Notes: generated from the letters alone by a model not told the origin. Shown: positions 16,288-25,867, counted from the stretch's first letter. The stretch: 42,519 nt of DNA from an uncultured Coriobacteriaceae bacterium (GCA_902801175.1 CADCHF010000005.1:94998-137516); one strand, 5' to 3'. A program made the numbers and translations.

Positions 16288-19263
16288 ATGAGCAAGAAGA
16301 AGCAACGCGACAAAAAAGTCAGCAAGCGTCTGGCAAAGGAGCTGAAAAAGGCCACCAAGAAGCTCGGCAGAGCCGCGGACTCCGAGGTCTCGCGCGAGGC
16401 CATTGCCAAGCGTGCCGAGAAGCTCGAGAAGAAGCTCGAGAAGGCCCGCAGGACCAGCGAGAAGGTCCATGGAAAGCGCAAGGACACCAACCAGGAGCGC
16501 TCCTTTGCCTTCACCCAGAACCGCGAGGTCAGCTGGCTGCGCTTTGACAACCGCGTGCTCGACGAAGCGCTCGACGAGACCGTTCCGCTGTTTGAGCGAC
16601 TCAAGTTTGTGTCGATCTTTGGCAGCAACCTCGACGAGTGGTTCATGGTGCGCATAGGCGGCCTTTCGGACCTCTCGCTACTCAAGCACCAGCCACGCGA
16701 CATCCGCTCCAACGAGACTCCCTCCGAGCAGATTGCCCGCTGCATGGGCATCCTTCCCGAGCTCATCAAGAAGCAGGCGCAGGCCTTTGCTGGCATCGAG
16801 GCCAACCTCGCTGGCGCCGGCCTCACGCGCGTCCGCGCACAGGACCTCACCGATGCGGACCTCTACCGCATCTCCCAGTACTTTGACGCGCGCATCGCCC
16901 CCATCATGAGCCCCATGATCATTGACCCGCGCCATCCCTTCCCCAACCTCAAGAACGGACGCCTCTACGTTGCGTGCTCCCTCAACGGCCCCGAGGAGAG
17001 TGGCCTCCTTGGTGTCATCGAGGTTCCCCATTCGCTCGACCGCGTGGTGCCCCTTCCCTCCACCTCTCGCAACTACCGTTACATCCTCCTCGAGGACCTT
17101 CTCACCTTTAAGCTGGGCGACTGCTTTGGTGACTATGCTCCCACCCAGTCTGCCATCATCCGTGTCACGCGCAACGCCGACATCGACCCTGACGGCGAGG
17201 GCGTCGAGGAGGACGAGGACTATCGTCAGCACATGAAGTCGATCCTGCGCGAGCGCCTGCGCCTGCAGGCGGTTCGCCTCGAGATCGACGGTAGCCTTGA
17301 CCCCGAGCTCGAGACCTTTGTCACCGACTCGCTGCACCTCACGCCCAATCGCGTGTTCCACACCAACATGCCGCTCGACCTTGGCTATGTCTTTGGCCTT
17401 GAGGGGCACATCCCCAACCATTCACGCTCCAAGCTGCTCTTTGAGCCCTTTGAGCCCCAGGCCTCGCCCATGGTCGACCCCAAGGCGCCCATGCGCGAGC
17501 AGGTTGAGGACCACGACATCCTGCTTTGCTACCCCTATGAGGGCATGGACCCGCTCCTGAGGCTCCTTCGCGAGGCCTCCAGCGACGACTCCTGCATCTC
17601 GATCAGGATCACGCTCTACCGCGTTGCCAAGCAGTCCAAGCTCTGTGAGAGCCTCATTGCCGCCGTTGAGAACGGCAAGGAGGTCACCGTGCTCATGGAG
17701 CTGCGCGCCCGCTTTGACGAGGCAAACAACATTGCCTGGGCCGAGCGCCTCGAGGACGCCGGCTGCACGGTCATCTACGGTTCCGAGGGCTTCAAGGTCC
17801 ACTCCAAGATCTGCCAGATCACCTACCACGACAGCGGTCACATCCGTCGCATCACCTGCCTGGGCACCGGCAACTTCAACGAAAAGACCGCACGCCTCTA
17901 CTCCGACTTCATGCTGCTCACAGCCCACGAGGGCATTGGCGAGGACGGCAGCACCTTCTTCCGCAACCTGTCGCTCGGCAACCTCCGTGGCACCTACAAG
18001 CACCTGGGCGTTGCCCCCATTGGCCTCAAGCCGCTCGTCATGCGTGGCCTAAACCGCGAGATCGAGCGCGCCCGCTCCGGCGAGGACGCTCAGGTCTTCA
18101 TGAAGATGAACTCGCTCACCGACCGCGACGTCATCGACAAGATTGCCGAGGCCTGCGCAGCCGGCGTACGCGTGGTCATGGTCATCCGCGGCATCTGCTG
18201 CATCCGCGCCAACGTCAAGGGCTTTACCGACGGCCTCATCATCCGCCAGATCGTGGGCCGCTTCCTCGAGCACACCCGAATCTATGCCTTTGGCGCAAAC
18301 GCCGACACCATCTACCTCTCGAGCGCCGACATGATGACGCGCAACACCGAGCATCGCGTTGAGATTGCCTACCCAGTGCTCGATGACTTCTGCCGCAAGC
18401 TTGTGGTGCAGTTTGTGAACATCCAGCTTGCCGACAATGCCAAGGCACGCCAGCTCACCTCCGATGGCACCTGGGAGGTCGTGGAGCCCGAACCGGGCGA
18501 GCCCACCATCAACGCCCAGGAGCTCTTGCTCGCACTTGCCTACCGTCGCGCCCGTGGCGAGCTTGTTGAGGGCACCGACATGCTGCTCTCTGACGCCATC
18601 CACGATGAGCTGCCGCTAGAGCGCATGCGCATGCTCGCATCGCTGCCCAGCGTCTCGCACGTCGAGGACCTCTTTGTTGAGCCCGAGGTCGAGGAGGCTC
18701 CAAAGGCCGATGAGCCCGCCAGCGAGCCCGAAGGCGTCGCCGAAACCGCGGCGGCCGCAGAGCCTGAGCCAGTGGCGGAGGCTGTGAGCGAGCCAGAGGC
18801 GGAGGCCGAAGTTGAGCCTGAGGTTGCAACCGTGGCGGAGCCGGCACCCGAGGCTGCTCCGAGCGATGCGGTCGAGCCCGAGGATGAGCCTGAGCTCGAG
18901 CCGGCGACCGAGGCCCAAGAAAAGCCTGCGCCCGAGCCCGAGGTCTCGCACGTCAAGGCCCACATCATCGAGGACGATGGCGACATCGACGGACTGGTTG
19001 CCGAGGCCGTCGAGGAGGCCGTGACAAGCGGTTCCGAGCAGGAACAGCCCGCAGACGAGGCTGGTGCACCTACGACCAAGGCGGCCCCCAAGCCCGAGCA
19101 ACCCTCCGAGAAAGACGAGGCTGAGCCCAAGAACAGCTCTGCCATAGCCACAAGGCCACCCAGCAGGTTTAAGGTCGCCATGAAGCTGATTAGCATGGGA
19201 ATGCGTGAGCTCTTCACGGGTCGCATCTCAAACGAGGCAAAGAGGCGCGGCAAGCGCGGCTAA
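16288..19263 (+). CDS. ppk: Polyphosphate kinase 1 with charged N- and C-terminal extensions
   Basis: 991 residues; typical PPK1 is near 690. It polymerises inorganic polyphosphate from ATP, reversibly. The core, about residues 75-752, is canonical: NREVSWLRFDNRVL, FGSNLDEWFMVR, FKVHSKICQI (His505, matching the autophosphorylated His of E. coli), GTGNFNEKTARLYSDF and SADMMTRNTEHRVE. Residues 1-75 are Lys/Arg-rich and helical. Residues about 790-930 are Glu/Pro/Ala-rich low complexity. The last 35 are basic and amphipathic (RFKVAMKLISMGMRELFTGR). Start ATG 16288 has GAGGG 5 bases upstream; a GTG at 16255 lacks one. Function of the tails is unknown. Confidence 0.93.
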   Translation: MSKKKQRDKKVSKRLAKELKKATKKLGRAADSEVSREAIAKRAEKLEKKLEKARRTSEKVHGKRKDTNQERSFAFTQNREVSWLRFDNRVLDEALDETVPLFERLKFVSIFGSNLDEWFMVRIGGLSDLSLLKHQPRDIRSNETPSEQIARCMGILPELIKKQAQAFAGIEANLAGAGLTRVRAQDLTDADLYRISQYFDARIAPIMSPMIIDPRHPFPNLKNGRLYVACSLNGPEESGLLGVIEVPHSLDRVVPLPSTSRNYRYILLEDLLTFKLGDCFGDYAPTQSAIIRVTRNADIDPDGEGVEEDEDYRQHMKSILRERLRLQAVRLEIDGSLDPELETFVTDSLHLTPNRVFHTNMPLDLGYVFGLEGHIPNHSRSKLLFEPFEPQASPMVDPKAPMREQVEDHDILLCYPYEGMDPLLRLLREASSDDSCISIRITLYRVAKQSKLCESLIAAVENGKEVTVLMELRARFDEANNIAWAERLEDAGCTVIYGSEGFKVHSKICQITYHDSGHIRRITCLGTGNFNEKTARLYSDFMLLTAHEGIGEDGSTFFRNLSLGNLRGTYKHLGVAPIGLKPLVMRGLNREIERARSGEDAQVFMKMNSLTDRDVIDKIAEACAAGVRVVMVIRGICCIRANVKGFTDGLIIRQIVGRFLEHTRIYAFGANADTIYLSSADMMTRNTEHRVEIAYPVLDDFCRKLVVQFVNIQLADNAKARQLTSDGTWEVVEPEPGEPTINAQELLLALAYRRARGELVEGTDMLLSDAIHDELPLERMRMLASLPSVSHVEDLFVEPEVEEAPKADEPASEPEGVAETAAAAEPEPVAEAVSEPEAEAEVEPEVATVAEPAPEAAPSDAVEPEDEPELEPATEAQEKPAPEPEVSHVKAHIIEDDGDIDGLVAEAVEEAVTSGSEQEQPADEAGAPTTKAAPKPEQPSEKDEAEPKNSSAIATRPPSRFKVAMKLISMGMRELFTGRISNEAKRRGKRG

Positions 19264-19287
19264 ATCTGTAAGATAAGGCATACGACT

Positions 19288-19328
19288 TGGGCCCATGGAC
19301 GCGCGCTGAGCGACATGGGCCCATTTTT
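19288..19328 (+). terminator. Intrinsic terminator of ppk
   Basis: TGGGCCCATG (19288-19297) pairs with CATGGGCCCA (19314-19323), followed by TTTTT. It ends only 10 bases before the next start codon, so the following methyltransferase gene either depends on read-through or has its promoter inside ppk. Confidence 0.85.
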
Positions 19329-19337
19329 GAGAAGACG

Positions 19338-20690
19338 ATGATTGGACAAGGCGTGGCAGACGGCAATCAGCTGAAGCTCTCAATCGAGAGAATGGCCTAC
19401 GGACCCGAGGGAATAGCCCACACTAGCGAGGGCAAGACTGTCTTTGTGACAGGCGGCGTACCGGGCGATGTGGTGCTTGCCAAGGTAACCTCCGATGGGC
19501 CATCGTTCTCCCGTGCAACGGTCACCGAGATCGTCGAGGCGTCCGAGCACCGCGTGGCGGCCGCCTGTCCCTATGCCGAGGCGTGTGGCGGATGCCCCTG
19601 GGCCAGCTTCTCACGCGAGGCCCAGCTTGCGGCAAAGCGTGACAACGTAGTGAGCTCGCTCGTTCGCATAGGGCGCTTTGACAAGATGGCCGCAGACGAA
19701 CTTGTGGCGCCCTGTGAGGACCCCGGAGACGCCTGGGGGTATCGCAACAAGGTAGAGCTCGCATTTGCCCGCATAAACGGCCGCGCCACAGTGGGCATGC
19801 ACGACCGCAGTGGCTCTGGAGTGGTTAGGGTGGACAAGTGCCCGCTCCTTGACAAGCGCAACAGCAAGCTCGTCAAGGCCGTCTCTGGCGCTCTCTCCTA
19901 CCTTTCTGGCTCACAAGAACTGGGCCTTGAGCGCATTGGCATCCGTGCCTCGCGTAGGACCCGTGACGTCGAGGTCGCCCTCTGGACCAAGACCGGCCCC
20001 TTCCCGCGAGCCCAGGTTGCAAAGGTGCTGGGCGATGCCACCAAGGCCAGCTCGGTCGTGCGGGTTTGGACCAAGGGGCCCAGCAAGGCCAGGCGCGTCT
20101 CGGGCGTGGAGCGGCTCTCGGGCAAGGGATACTGGGAGGAGCGCATCGCGGACGGCACGATGGCCCTCTCTGCCCCATCGTTCTTCCAGGTGAACACGGC
20201 TGGCGCCGAGCGACTGGTACAGCTCGTGCTCGACGGACTCTCGCTCACCGAGGACGACGAGGTCATGGACCTATACTGCGGCGCCGGCACGTTTACCGTT
20301 CCCCTCGCCAAGAGGGCGGGCTTTGTCTCGGCGGTCGAGGCCTACGGCCCTGCGGTAAAGGACCTGAGGCGCAACCTGGAACGCGCCGGCCTTGACAACG
20401 TTGACGCTGTGGGCGGTGATGCCGGGCGTGAGTTCCCCGACACCGACGCCGATGCCATTGTGGTGGACCCGCCACGCGCTGGCCTTGCCGAGGACGTCAT
20501 TCGACAGCTCTGCGAGCAGCCCGCACGCGCCATTGCCTACGTGAGCTGTGACCCTGCAACGCTCGCCCGCGATCTTGCGCGCTTTAGGGAGCATGGCGTC
20601 TTTGAACCGGTGAGCATTACTCCCGTAGACCTGTTCCCCCAGACCTTCCACGTGGAGACAGTGACGCTGTTGTCGCGCAGGGGCAAATAG
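19338..20690 (+). CDS. 23S rRNA (uracil-5-)-methyltransferase, TrmA/RlmD family
   Basis: 450 residues. S-adenosylmethionine-dependent RNA m5U methyltransferase. An N-terminal TRAM-like domain (about 10-65) is followed by four cysteines, Cys77, Cys83, Cys86 (CPYAEACGGCPW) and Cys168 (DKCPLL), as in the 4Fe-4S cluster of RlmD. The SAM domain has MDLYCGAGTFTVPLA, VVDPPRAGL and the catalytic Cys in YVSCDPATLARDL. Whether it targets one or two 23S positions cannot be told. The ribosome site before ATG 19338 is weak; GTG 19353 is an alternative start. The gene begins just past the ppk terminator. Confidence 0.9.
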   Translation: MIGQGVADGNQLKLSIERMAYGPEGIAHTSEGKTVFVTGGVPGDVVLAKVTSDGPSFSRATVTEIVEASEHRVAAACPYAEACGGCPWASFSREAQLAAKRDNVVSSLVRIGRFDKMAADELVAPCEDPGDAWGYRNKVELAFARINGRATVGMHDRSGSGVVRVDKCPLLDKRNSKLVKAVSGALSYLSGSQELGLERIGIRASRRTRDVEVALWTKTGPFPRAQVAKVLGDATKASSVVRVWTKGPSKARRVSGVERLSGKGYWEERIADGTMALSAPSFFQVNTAGAERLVQLVLDGLSLTEDDEVMDLYCGAGTFTVPLAKRAGFVSAVEAYGPAVKDLRRNLERAGLDNVDAVGGDAGREFPDTDADAIVVDPPRAGLAEDVIRQLCEQPARAIAYVSCDPATLARDLARFREHGVFEPVSITPVDLFPQTFHVETVTLLSRRGK

Positions 20691-20715
20691 GCATAACTCA
20701 AGATCTGATATTCAG

Positions 20716-20767
20716 GATTCGGGAGGAAGTGGCCCTGCAGAGCTGCTTCCTCCCGAATCTCTTCTGT
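20716..20767. terminator. Intrinsic terminator between convergent genes
   Basis: GATTCGGGAGGAAG (20716-20729) pairs perfectly with CTTCCTCCCGAATC (20746-20759), followed by TCTTCTGT. It follows the methyltransferase gene and also lies past the end of the leftward peptidase gene. Confidence 0.8.
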
Positions 20768-20785
20768 CACTAAACTCCAGGCACC

Positions 20786-21751
20786 CTATAGGTCTCGGGC
20801 AGCGCAGAAGCCATAGGCGCTATTGGCACTTTCGGCTGCATCCACAATCGCGTTCTCGAGCGCACTGGTCGCAAGCATGCCAACCATGTCTACCTGCACC
20901 TCGACCTCGCCTGTGGCCATCACAAAGATGCTGTCGCCGTCGTTTGTCGTGTGGGTCGGGCGAATCGCATGGGCGTAGGCGTCGGCAGCCATCTGGGCGA
21001 CCTTGGTGGCCTGGGCCTTGTCAAGCTTGGCGTTGGTCACGATGCACGAGATGGTCGTGTTGGTGCGCAACGGCATCTCGGCTGCAGCCTCGGCAAACGC
21101 CTCCTGCACGGAGATGATCTTGGAGCCATCGGCAGAGAGCACGCCGGCAACAGGCGCCCCGGTTGCAGGGTCAACCACGTTGCCCACGGCATTCACAGCC
21201 GTCACGGCGCCACACACGAGCTCTCCAGCCTGCATGACCCGCTCGCCAAACCCGGTCTTCATGCAACGTGCGGGGCCAGAGACCTTGCCGACCGTGCATC
21301 CCGTGCCAGCACCAACGTTGCCGCGCACAAGCGGCTCGCCATGGCCCTCAAGGGCTGCCCGCACTGCCTCGGCGCCCATCGACGCATCTGGACGCACGCT
21401 GGCACTGCCACACATGAGGTCAAAGAGGCAGGCCCCGCTCACGATGGGAACCTTTGCCACACCCACATCAAGGCCAATCTCCTGCCGCTCAAGCTCCTCG
21501 GCAACGCCAATGGAGGCGGCCAGTCCAAAGGCGCTTCCACCGCTGAGGACGACCGCATGGAGCGCCTGTACGGTCTCCTCGGGACGCAGGAGGTCGGTCT
21601 CGCGCGTTGCAGGGGCGCCTCCGCGCACGTCAACGGCGCCCACGGCACCGGCAGGGCACACAATGACCGTGCAGCCTGTTGCCGCTTCCGCATTTGTGGC
21701 ATGTCCAGCGTAGATTCCAGGAATCTGGGTGATGCTCTCGATCTTAGGCAT
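20786..21751 (-). CDS. P1-family (DmpA/S58-type) peptidase homologue
   Basis: 321 residues. Similar to DmpA-like aminopeptidases and beta-aminopeptidases, Ntn-type self-processing enzymes. Supporting stretches: GIYAGHATNAEAATGCTV, DVRGGAPATRETDLL, VLSGGSAFGLAA, GNVGAGTGCTVGK, and NTTISCIVTNAKLDK, which covers the usual self-cleavage and nucleophile region; whether this copy self-processes is uncertain. GGAGGAACGC directly precedes ATG 21751, which overlaps the maf stop by 8 bases; longer upstream readings run inside maf. Substrate is unknown. Coupling to maf suggests co-expression only. Confidence 0.85.
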   Translation of the reverse strand: MPKIESITQIPGIYAGHATNAEAATGCTVIVCPAGAVGAVDVRGGAPATRETDLLRPEETVQALHAVVLSGGSAFGLAASIGVAEELERQEIGLDVGVAKVPIVSGACLFDLMCGSASVRPDASMGAEAVRAALEGHGEPLVRGNVGAGTGCTVGKVSGPARCMKTGFGERVMQAGELVCGAVTAVNAVGNVVDPATGAPVAGVLSADGSKIISVQEAFAEAAAEMPLRTNTTISCIVTNAKLDKAQATKVAQMAADAYAHAIRPTHTTNDGDSIFVMATGEVEVQVDMVGMLATSALENAIVDAAESANSAYGFCAARDL

Positions 21752-22367
21752 TGCGTTCCTCCAGTAGCTGTTCAAGCAGGTCTGTCCCGCCGTTGATTTT
21801 GAGTTTGGCCATCTCTCGCACCACGCGGTTGGTGGGAAGTCCGACCACGTTGTCGTAGTCGCCGGCGATGCCTGCCACCAAGAGGCTCCCCGTTCCCTGG
21901 ATGGCGTAGGCACCAGCCTTGTCCATGCACTCTCCGCTGCGCACATAGGCCGCTATTTGGCCCTCTGTGAGCTCACAAAAGGTAACGTCGGTCGTCTCGA
22001 CAAAGCTCGACTCCCCCACCTTGCCGTCATGCTGCACGGCAAGTATGCTCACGCCGGTAGAGACGTGGTGGGTCTTGCCCGAGAGTTCACGCAGCATGTT
22101 GCGCGCGTCCTCCTCGCCATGTGGCTTCCCCAAGGCATCGCTTCCCATCCACACAATGGTGTCTGCTGCCAAGAGAAGCCCGTCTGCGTCAAAGCCCCTG
22201 CCATTTGCCACATGCCAGGCCTTCTCATGCGCAAGCCGCTGCACGAGCGCCCGAGGATGCTCCCCCTCAATGCGGCTCTCGTCTATGTCGGCAGGAACGA
22301 TCTCAAGCTCAAACCCGAGCCTGCCAAGAAGCTCGGAGCGACGCGGTGATGCCGAGGCCAAAATCAT
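21744..22367 (-). CDS. maf: Maf-family nucleoside triphosphate pyrophosphatase
   Basis: 207 residues. Hydrolyses non-canonical or modified NTPs to monophosphates. Signatures: LASASPRRSELLGRLG at the N-terminus, LLAADTIVW with the catalytic-type Asp, GKTHHVSTGVS, and DKAGAYAIQG. AAAGGA lies 7 bases before the ATG. Subfamily (dTTP/UTP or m7GTP) cannot be assigned reliably. It overlaps the downstream peptidase gene. Confidence 0.92.
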   Translation of the reverse strand: MILASASPRRSELLGRLGFELEIVPADIDESRIEGEHPRALVQRLAHEKAWHVANGRGFDADGLLLAADTIVWMGSDALGKPHGEEDARNMLRELSGKTHHVSTGVSILAVQHDGKVGESSFVETTDVTFCELTEGQIAAYVRSGECMDKAGAYAIQGTGSLLVAGIAGDYDNVVGLPTNRVVREMAKLKINGGTDLLEQLLEERNA

Positions 22368-22412
22368 GTATCAATCCTTTGCTCAAAAACTACCTGCATG
22401 ATTGTAGTACGA

Positions 22413-22441
22413 CGCCCACCGTTCGTACGGAACGATGGGCG
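22413..22441 (-). other. Hairpin downstream of the amidase gene
   Basis: CGCCCACCGTTC (22413-22424) pairs with GAACGATGGGCG (22430-22441) with one mismatch. It lies just past the stop of the leftward amidase gene and before maf. No U-run follows, so it may be a weak terminator or an RNA end-stabiliser. Confidence 0.45.
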
Positions 22442-22501
22442 CGTGGTCTTGCATATCACAGAACCGCTTGGGGCCAGGCAGGCCAACCAGCGTCAGCGAG
22501 C

Positions 22502-25500
22502 CTAGTTGTAAAGGTCGCGTATGGCCGCCGCGTCCGCCTTGCCAAGGGCGGTCTGGAACGAGCTCTGGCGGAGCAGGTTGGCATCGCTCGAGTCAATGAA
22601 TCCGTGCTCGATGATGACGCCAAACATTCCCTTGAGACGAGCGTAGCGAACGATGCCGTAGTAGTCCTGCAGACCACCACCGGTGTAGTAACGGTTCTCC
22701 TCGGCTCCGTCGGCATACGAGTAGTTGCGCTCATAGGCGCCATCGCCATGAGTGCCAAGGCCGAGCGCCCTGAACCTGGCATTGAGGTTCCTGGCAAACT
22801 CCTGGCCCATCGTATAGAACTCGTGATGGAACGAGGATGCGTTGGGCACAAGCACCTGAGCGCCGTTGCCGCCGCCAGCATCGATGTGGATGGAAACAAC
22901 GCAGCTTGCGCCATGGTTGTAGGCGCGGTTCACGCGCTCCGAGATGGTCACCGACTCGCTCTTGGCCTTGGTCACATACACGGTGAAGCCGTATGCGCGC
23001 AGCTGGGTCGCGCAGGCTTGCGTGATGTTCCAGGTAAGGTCGGCCTCGCGCATGCCGTTGCCCACAGCTCCGCTGTCGTCGCCACCGTGTCCGGGGTCTA
23101 GGCCAATGATGACGCCAGCAGAGGTCTTGTTCAGGAGCCACTTCTGGGCAACCGAGTTGTTGGAGGTCCAAATCTGCAGGTTGGCTCCATTGGCGGCCTT
23201 GGCGCCGCTCACGTCGAGCACCAAGCTTGCCGAGAGAGCGCTCGTTATCTTGAACCCGCCAGAGGTGTACTCAAGCTTCCACTTTTGCCCATTGGCGCTG
23301 GAAGGCGTCTGCTGCTCGACGTTGGCGCCCTTGGTGGCAGAGTTGCCCTTCACACCAAGCACGAGACCGCTCTTGACGTCGGTGATAGAGACATAGCCAT
23401 TGCCGGCATCCTTGATCTGCCACTTCTGCGCCGGGGAGCCATTGTTGCCCCATAGCTGGACGTTTGCGCCATTGTCCACGCTGCCCGCCGTGACATCGGC
23501 AACGTGGCTCGAGTTGATGGCGGTGACCAGCTGGTGACAACCGGCATCGTAGAGCTTTGTTGCGCTCACATAGAATGACTGGCCAGCCGCGCGACCGTCG
23601 ACCTGCGTGGCCTTTGTGCCGGCATTGGTCGCTCCAAGCGAAATTGCCTTAGACGTGGACGCACTCACGAACTTGTAGCCAAACGGCGTGTACTGGAGCT
23701 TCCATCGCTGCGAGCTGTCGGACGAGACGGTCTGTTGCACGACCTTGCCGCTGGTTGCCGAAGAGAGGGCCTTGAACGTGGCGATCGACTCAATGGTGTA
23801 GGTGCCATCCGACTGCTTGGCAATATAGAAGCGCTGCTCGTAGCCCGAGCCATTCTTTGCGGCCTGAATCTGCGCACCATTGGCCACCGACCCGTTGGCA
23901 ACCTCGAGCACCGTGGAGTAGTCGAGCGCAGAGACTATCTTGTAGGCGCCCGTGGCAATCGAGGGCTCACTGACCTCAAAGTTCCAGGTGGCCTTGGATG
24001 CCGAGTCGCTCACCGCAAGGTTGGTGCCCTTGGTGGCAGCATTGGCCGAAAGCGGCTTGCCGCTCAGCGCCGACACGATCTGGTAGGAGCTGCCCGACTT
24101 AACGATGTTCCAGCACTGTCCCTTTGACGAGGCGTCAATACCAAGCTGCATGACCGGGCCATCGGGAAGCAGGTTGCTTCCAATGGAGAGGTTCTGATGA
24201 GAGAGCACGCTCTGGATGCGATAGTAGCCGTCCGTGACGCAGTAGGTGATGTAGAAGAGCTGCGAGAGGCTTCCGTTTGCCGTGTAGAGCTGGGCAGCCG
24301 TTCCAGCGGTACGAGAGCCGCCCTTCATGTCGACCACAAAGCTTCCGTCCGAAAGGGCGATGCTGTAGTAGCCGTTGTCAATCGTCTTCCCCGCAGGGGC
24401 AACGGTTGTAGGCTCGACCACCGCAAAGCGCTGGGCAGCCGACCCGTTGGACGTCCACACGCGAACGTTGGTGCCCTTTGCAGTGCCACCCGCCGTCATG
24501 TCAATCACCAGGCCACGGCCCAAGGCGCTCCAAAGAGTGACGGACCCATCAGAGGCCTTTGCCGCCACCCACTTTTGTGCCATTGACCCGTTGGGGTTGT
24601 ACTGCCAGATGTTTGCCCCGGGCTTTCCGGCGCCGTTTGCGATATCGAGCGCCTTGCCAGACTTCTTGTTGATGAGCGTGACAAAGCCGTCCTTGTCAGT
24701 CCTGACGGTCCAAGTCTGCGCGTCGGAGGCGTTTGAGGTGTAGCCCTGAACGTTAGCCTTGTTGGCCGTCGACCCGCCCGCAACGTCAAGGACCAGGAAC
24801 CCGCCCGAACGAGGGGCCAGCACAACGGACTGTCCGTCAGCAAGGGTGCCTGCATTCTTGGAAGCGAACGCCTTTATGTCCTGCGCAACTACCACGCGCT
24901 CGGATGTGTCCTCGGTAAGCGTCCACTGCTGGGCAACGGACTTGTTGTACGACCAGAGCTTAACGGCCTGACCAGCCTTCATGGTGCCAGCGTAGACGTC
25001 AAGGACGTACCAGGTGGACTCTGCGCCAACGCCACCAACGGCACTCACGAACACGTACGAGCCCGCGCTCACCTCTACTGGGTACCAGCGCTGGGCAACC
25101 GAACCATTGTCGATGTACTGCCAAATAACCTGTCCCTTGTTGGCCTTGCTGTACGACACGTCAAGGGCCAGGCCGCTTCCGAGGTTGATGATGCGCACAA
25201 AGCCATCGCCCGCATCCACAAAGTGCCAGCGCTGGGAAAGTGCCGAGGAAGGAGCCTGAATCTCTGTGGTGGCCAAACGGTCAATCGATGAGCCCTTAAT
25301 GCCAAGAACAAACGACGCGTTCTTCTTGCTCTTCACAGCAAAGGTCTTGCCAATGAGCTTTTCTGCCGCCGACTTTGCGGCAAGGCCAACCGTGTCCTCG
25401 GCAGCCTCGTCGGCCGGGGCACCAGCGGGCAGCTCGTCAAGCGCCGAGTCCGTGGCATCGCCGGCGGCGGTTTCTGCCTCACCCTGTTCGGCAGAAGACT

Positions 25501-25753
25501 CATCTGCCTGCGCATCCGCAGCGGTTTCGGCGGTCGATGTACCCTCTGCGGGGACCTCCGCTGGCTCCCCTTCTTCTGCCACGGCAACTTCCCCATCTGG
25601 GGCAACGCTCTCTTCGGGCGCGACGGCAGAAACGGCCTGGTCGTTGGTCGCTCCAACTTGGTCGTCGGCAACGGCAGGAGCAGGAACAGCAAAACAGAAA
25701 GCAAGGGCCATCAGTACAAGGGCCTGGCCCAGCAGCATGCGAGTCTTGTTCAA
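22502..25753 (-). CDS. Secreted N-acetylmuramoyl-L-alanine amidase with five ricin-type beta-trefoil lectin domains
   Basis: 1083 residues. A signal peptide (about 1-29, cleavage after AVA) is followed by an acidic Ala/Glu-rich linker to about 125. Fifteen lectin repeats of 40-55 residues follow to about 870, each ending in a QxW-like motif (SQRW, AQRW, AQQW, AQTW, AQKW, AQRF and so on), which equals five three-fold trefoils. Residues about 878-1083 are an Amidase_3 domain with zinc/catalytic motifs GLDPGHGG, READLTWN, SIHIDAG and IIEHGFID. It should act outside the cell on peptidoglycan while binding glycan. TTG start at 25753 is chosen for its GAGGA; an ATG five codons in lacks one. The glf-GT2 genes lie just upstream. 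Confidence 0.9.
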   Translation of the reverse strand: MNKTRMLLGQALVLMALAFCFAVPAPAVADDQVGATNDQAVSAVAPEESVAPDGEVAVAEEGEPAEVPAEGTSTAETAADAQADESSAEQGEAETAAGDATDSALDELPAGAPADEAAEDTVGLAAKSAAEKLIGKTFAVKSKKNASFVLGIKGSSIDRLATTEIQAPSSALSQRWHFVDAGDGFVRIINLGSGLALDVSYSKANKGQVIWQYIDNGSVAQRWYPVEVSAGSYVFVSAVGGVGAESTWYVLDVYAGTMKAGQAVKLWSYNKSVAQQWTLTEDTSERVVVAQDIKAFASKNAGTLADGQSVVLAPRSGGFLVLDVAGGSTANKANVQGYTSNASDAQTWTVRTDKDGFVTLINKKSGKALDIANGAGKPGANIWQYNPNGSMAQKWVAAKASDGSVTLWSALGRGLVIDMTAGGTAKGTNVRVWTSNGSAAQRFAVVEPTTVAPAGKTIDNGYYSIALSDGSFVVDMKGGSRTAGTAAQLYTANGSLSQLFYITYCVTDGYYRIQSVLSHQNLSIGSNLLPDGPVMQLGIDASSKGQCWNIVKSGSSYQIVSALSGKPLSANAATKGTNLAVSDSASKATWNFEVSEPSIATGAYKIVSALDYSTVLEVANGSVANGAQIQAAKNGSGYEQRFYIAKQSDGTYTIESIATFKALSSATSGKVVQQTVSSDSSQRWKLQYTPFGYKFVSASTSKAISLGATNAGTKATQVDGRAAGQSFYVSATKLYDAGCHQLVTAINSSHVADVTAGSVDNGANVQLWGNNGSPAQKWQIKDAGNGYVSITDVKSGLVLGVKGNSATKGANVEQQTPSSANGQKWKLEYTSGGFKITSALSASLVLDVSGAKAANGANLQIWTSNNSVAQKWLLNKTSAGVIIGLDPGHGGDDSGAVGNGMREADLTWNITQACATQLRAYGFTVYVTKAKSESVTISERVNRAYNHGASCVVSIHIDAGGGNGAQVLVPNASSFHHEFYTMGQEFARNLNARFRALGLGTHGDGAYERNYSYADGAEENRYYTGGGLQDYYGIVRYARLKGMFGVIIEHGFIDSSDANLLRQSSFQTALGKADAAAIRDLYN

Positions 25754-25867
25754 GGGAAGTCCTCACTCTTGACAAATATTCGTACCAAACCATAGCGCGA
25801 ATCAAAGTTCCATCCTTCGTCTATGGCCGATTGAGCTGCGGGGAAACAGGAAAAGAGCATGTTTATG

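Noticed and set aside
18660..19260. Separate gene for the acidic tail of polyphosphate kinase
   Set aside because: The frame is continuous with the kinase core, with no stop or internal ribosome site, so it is an extension rather than a second gene.
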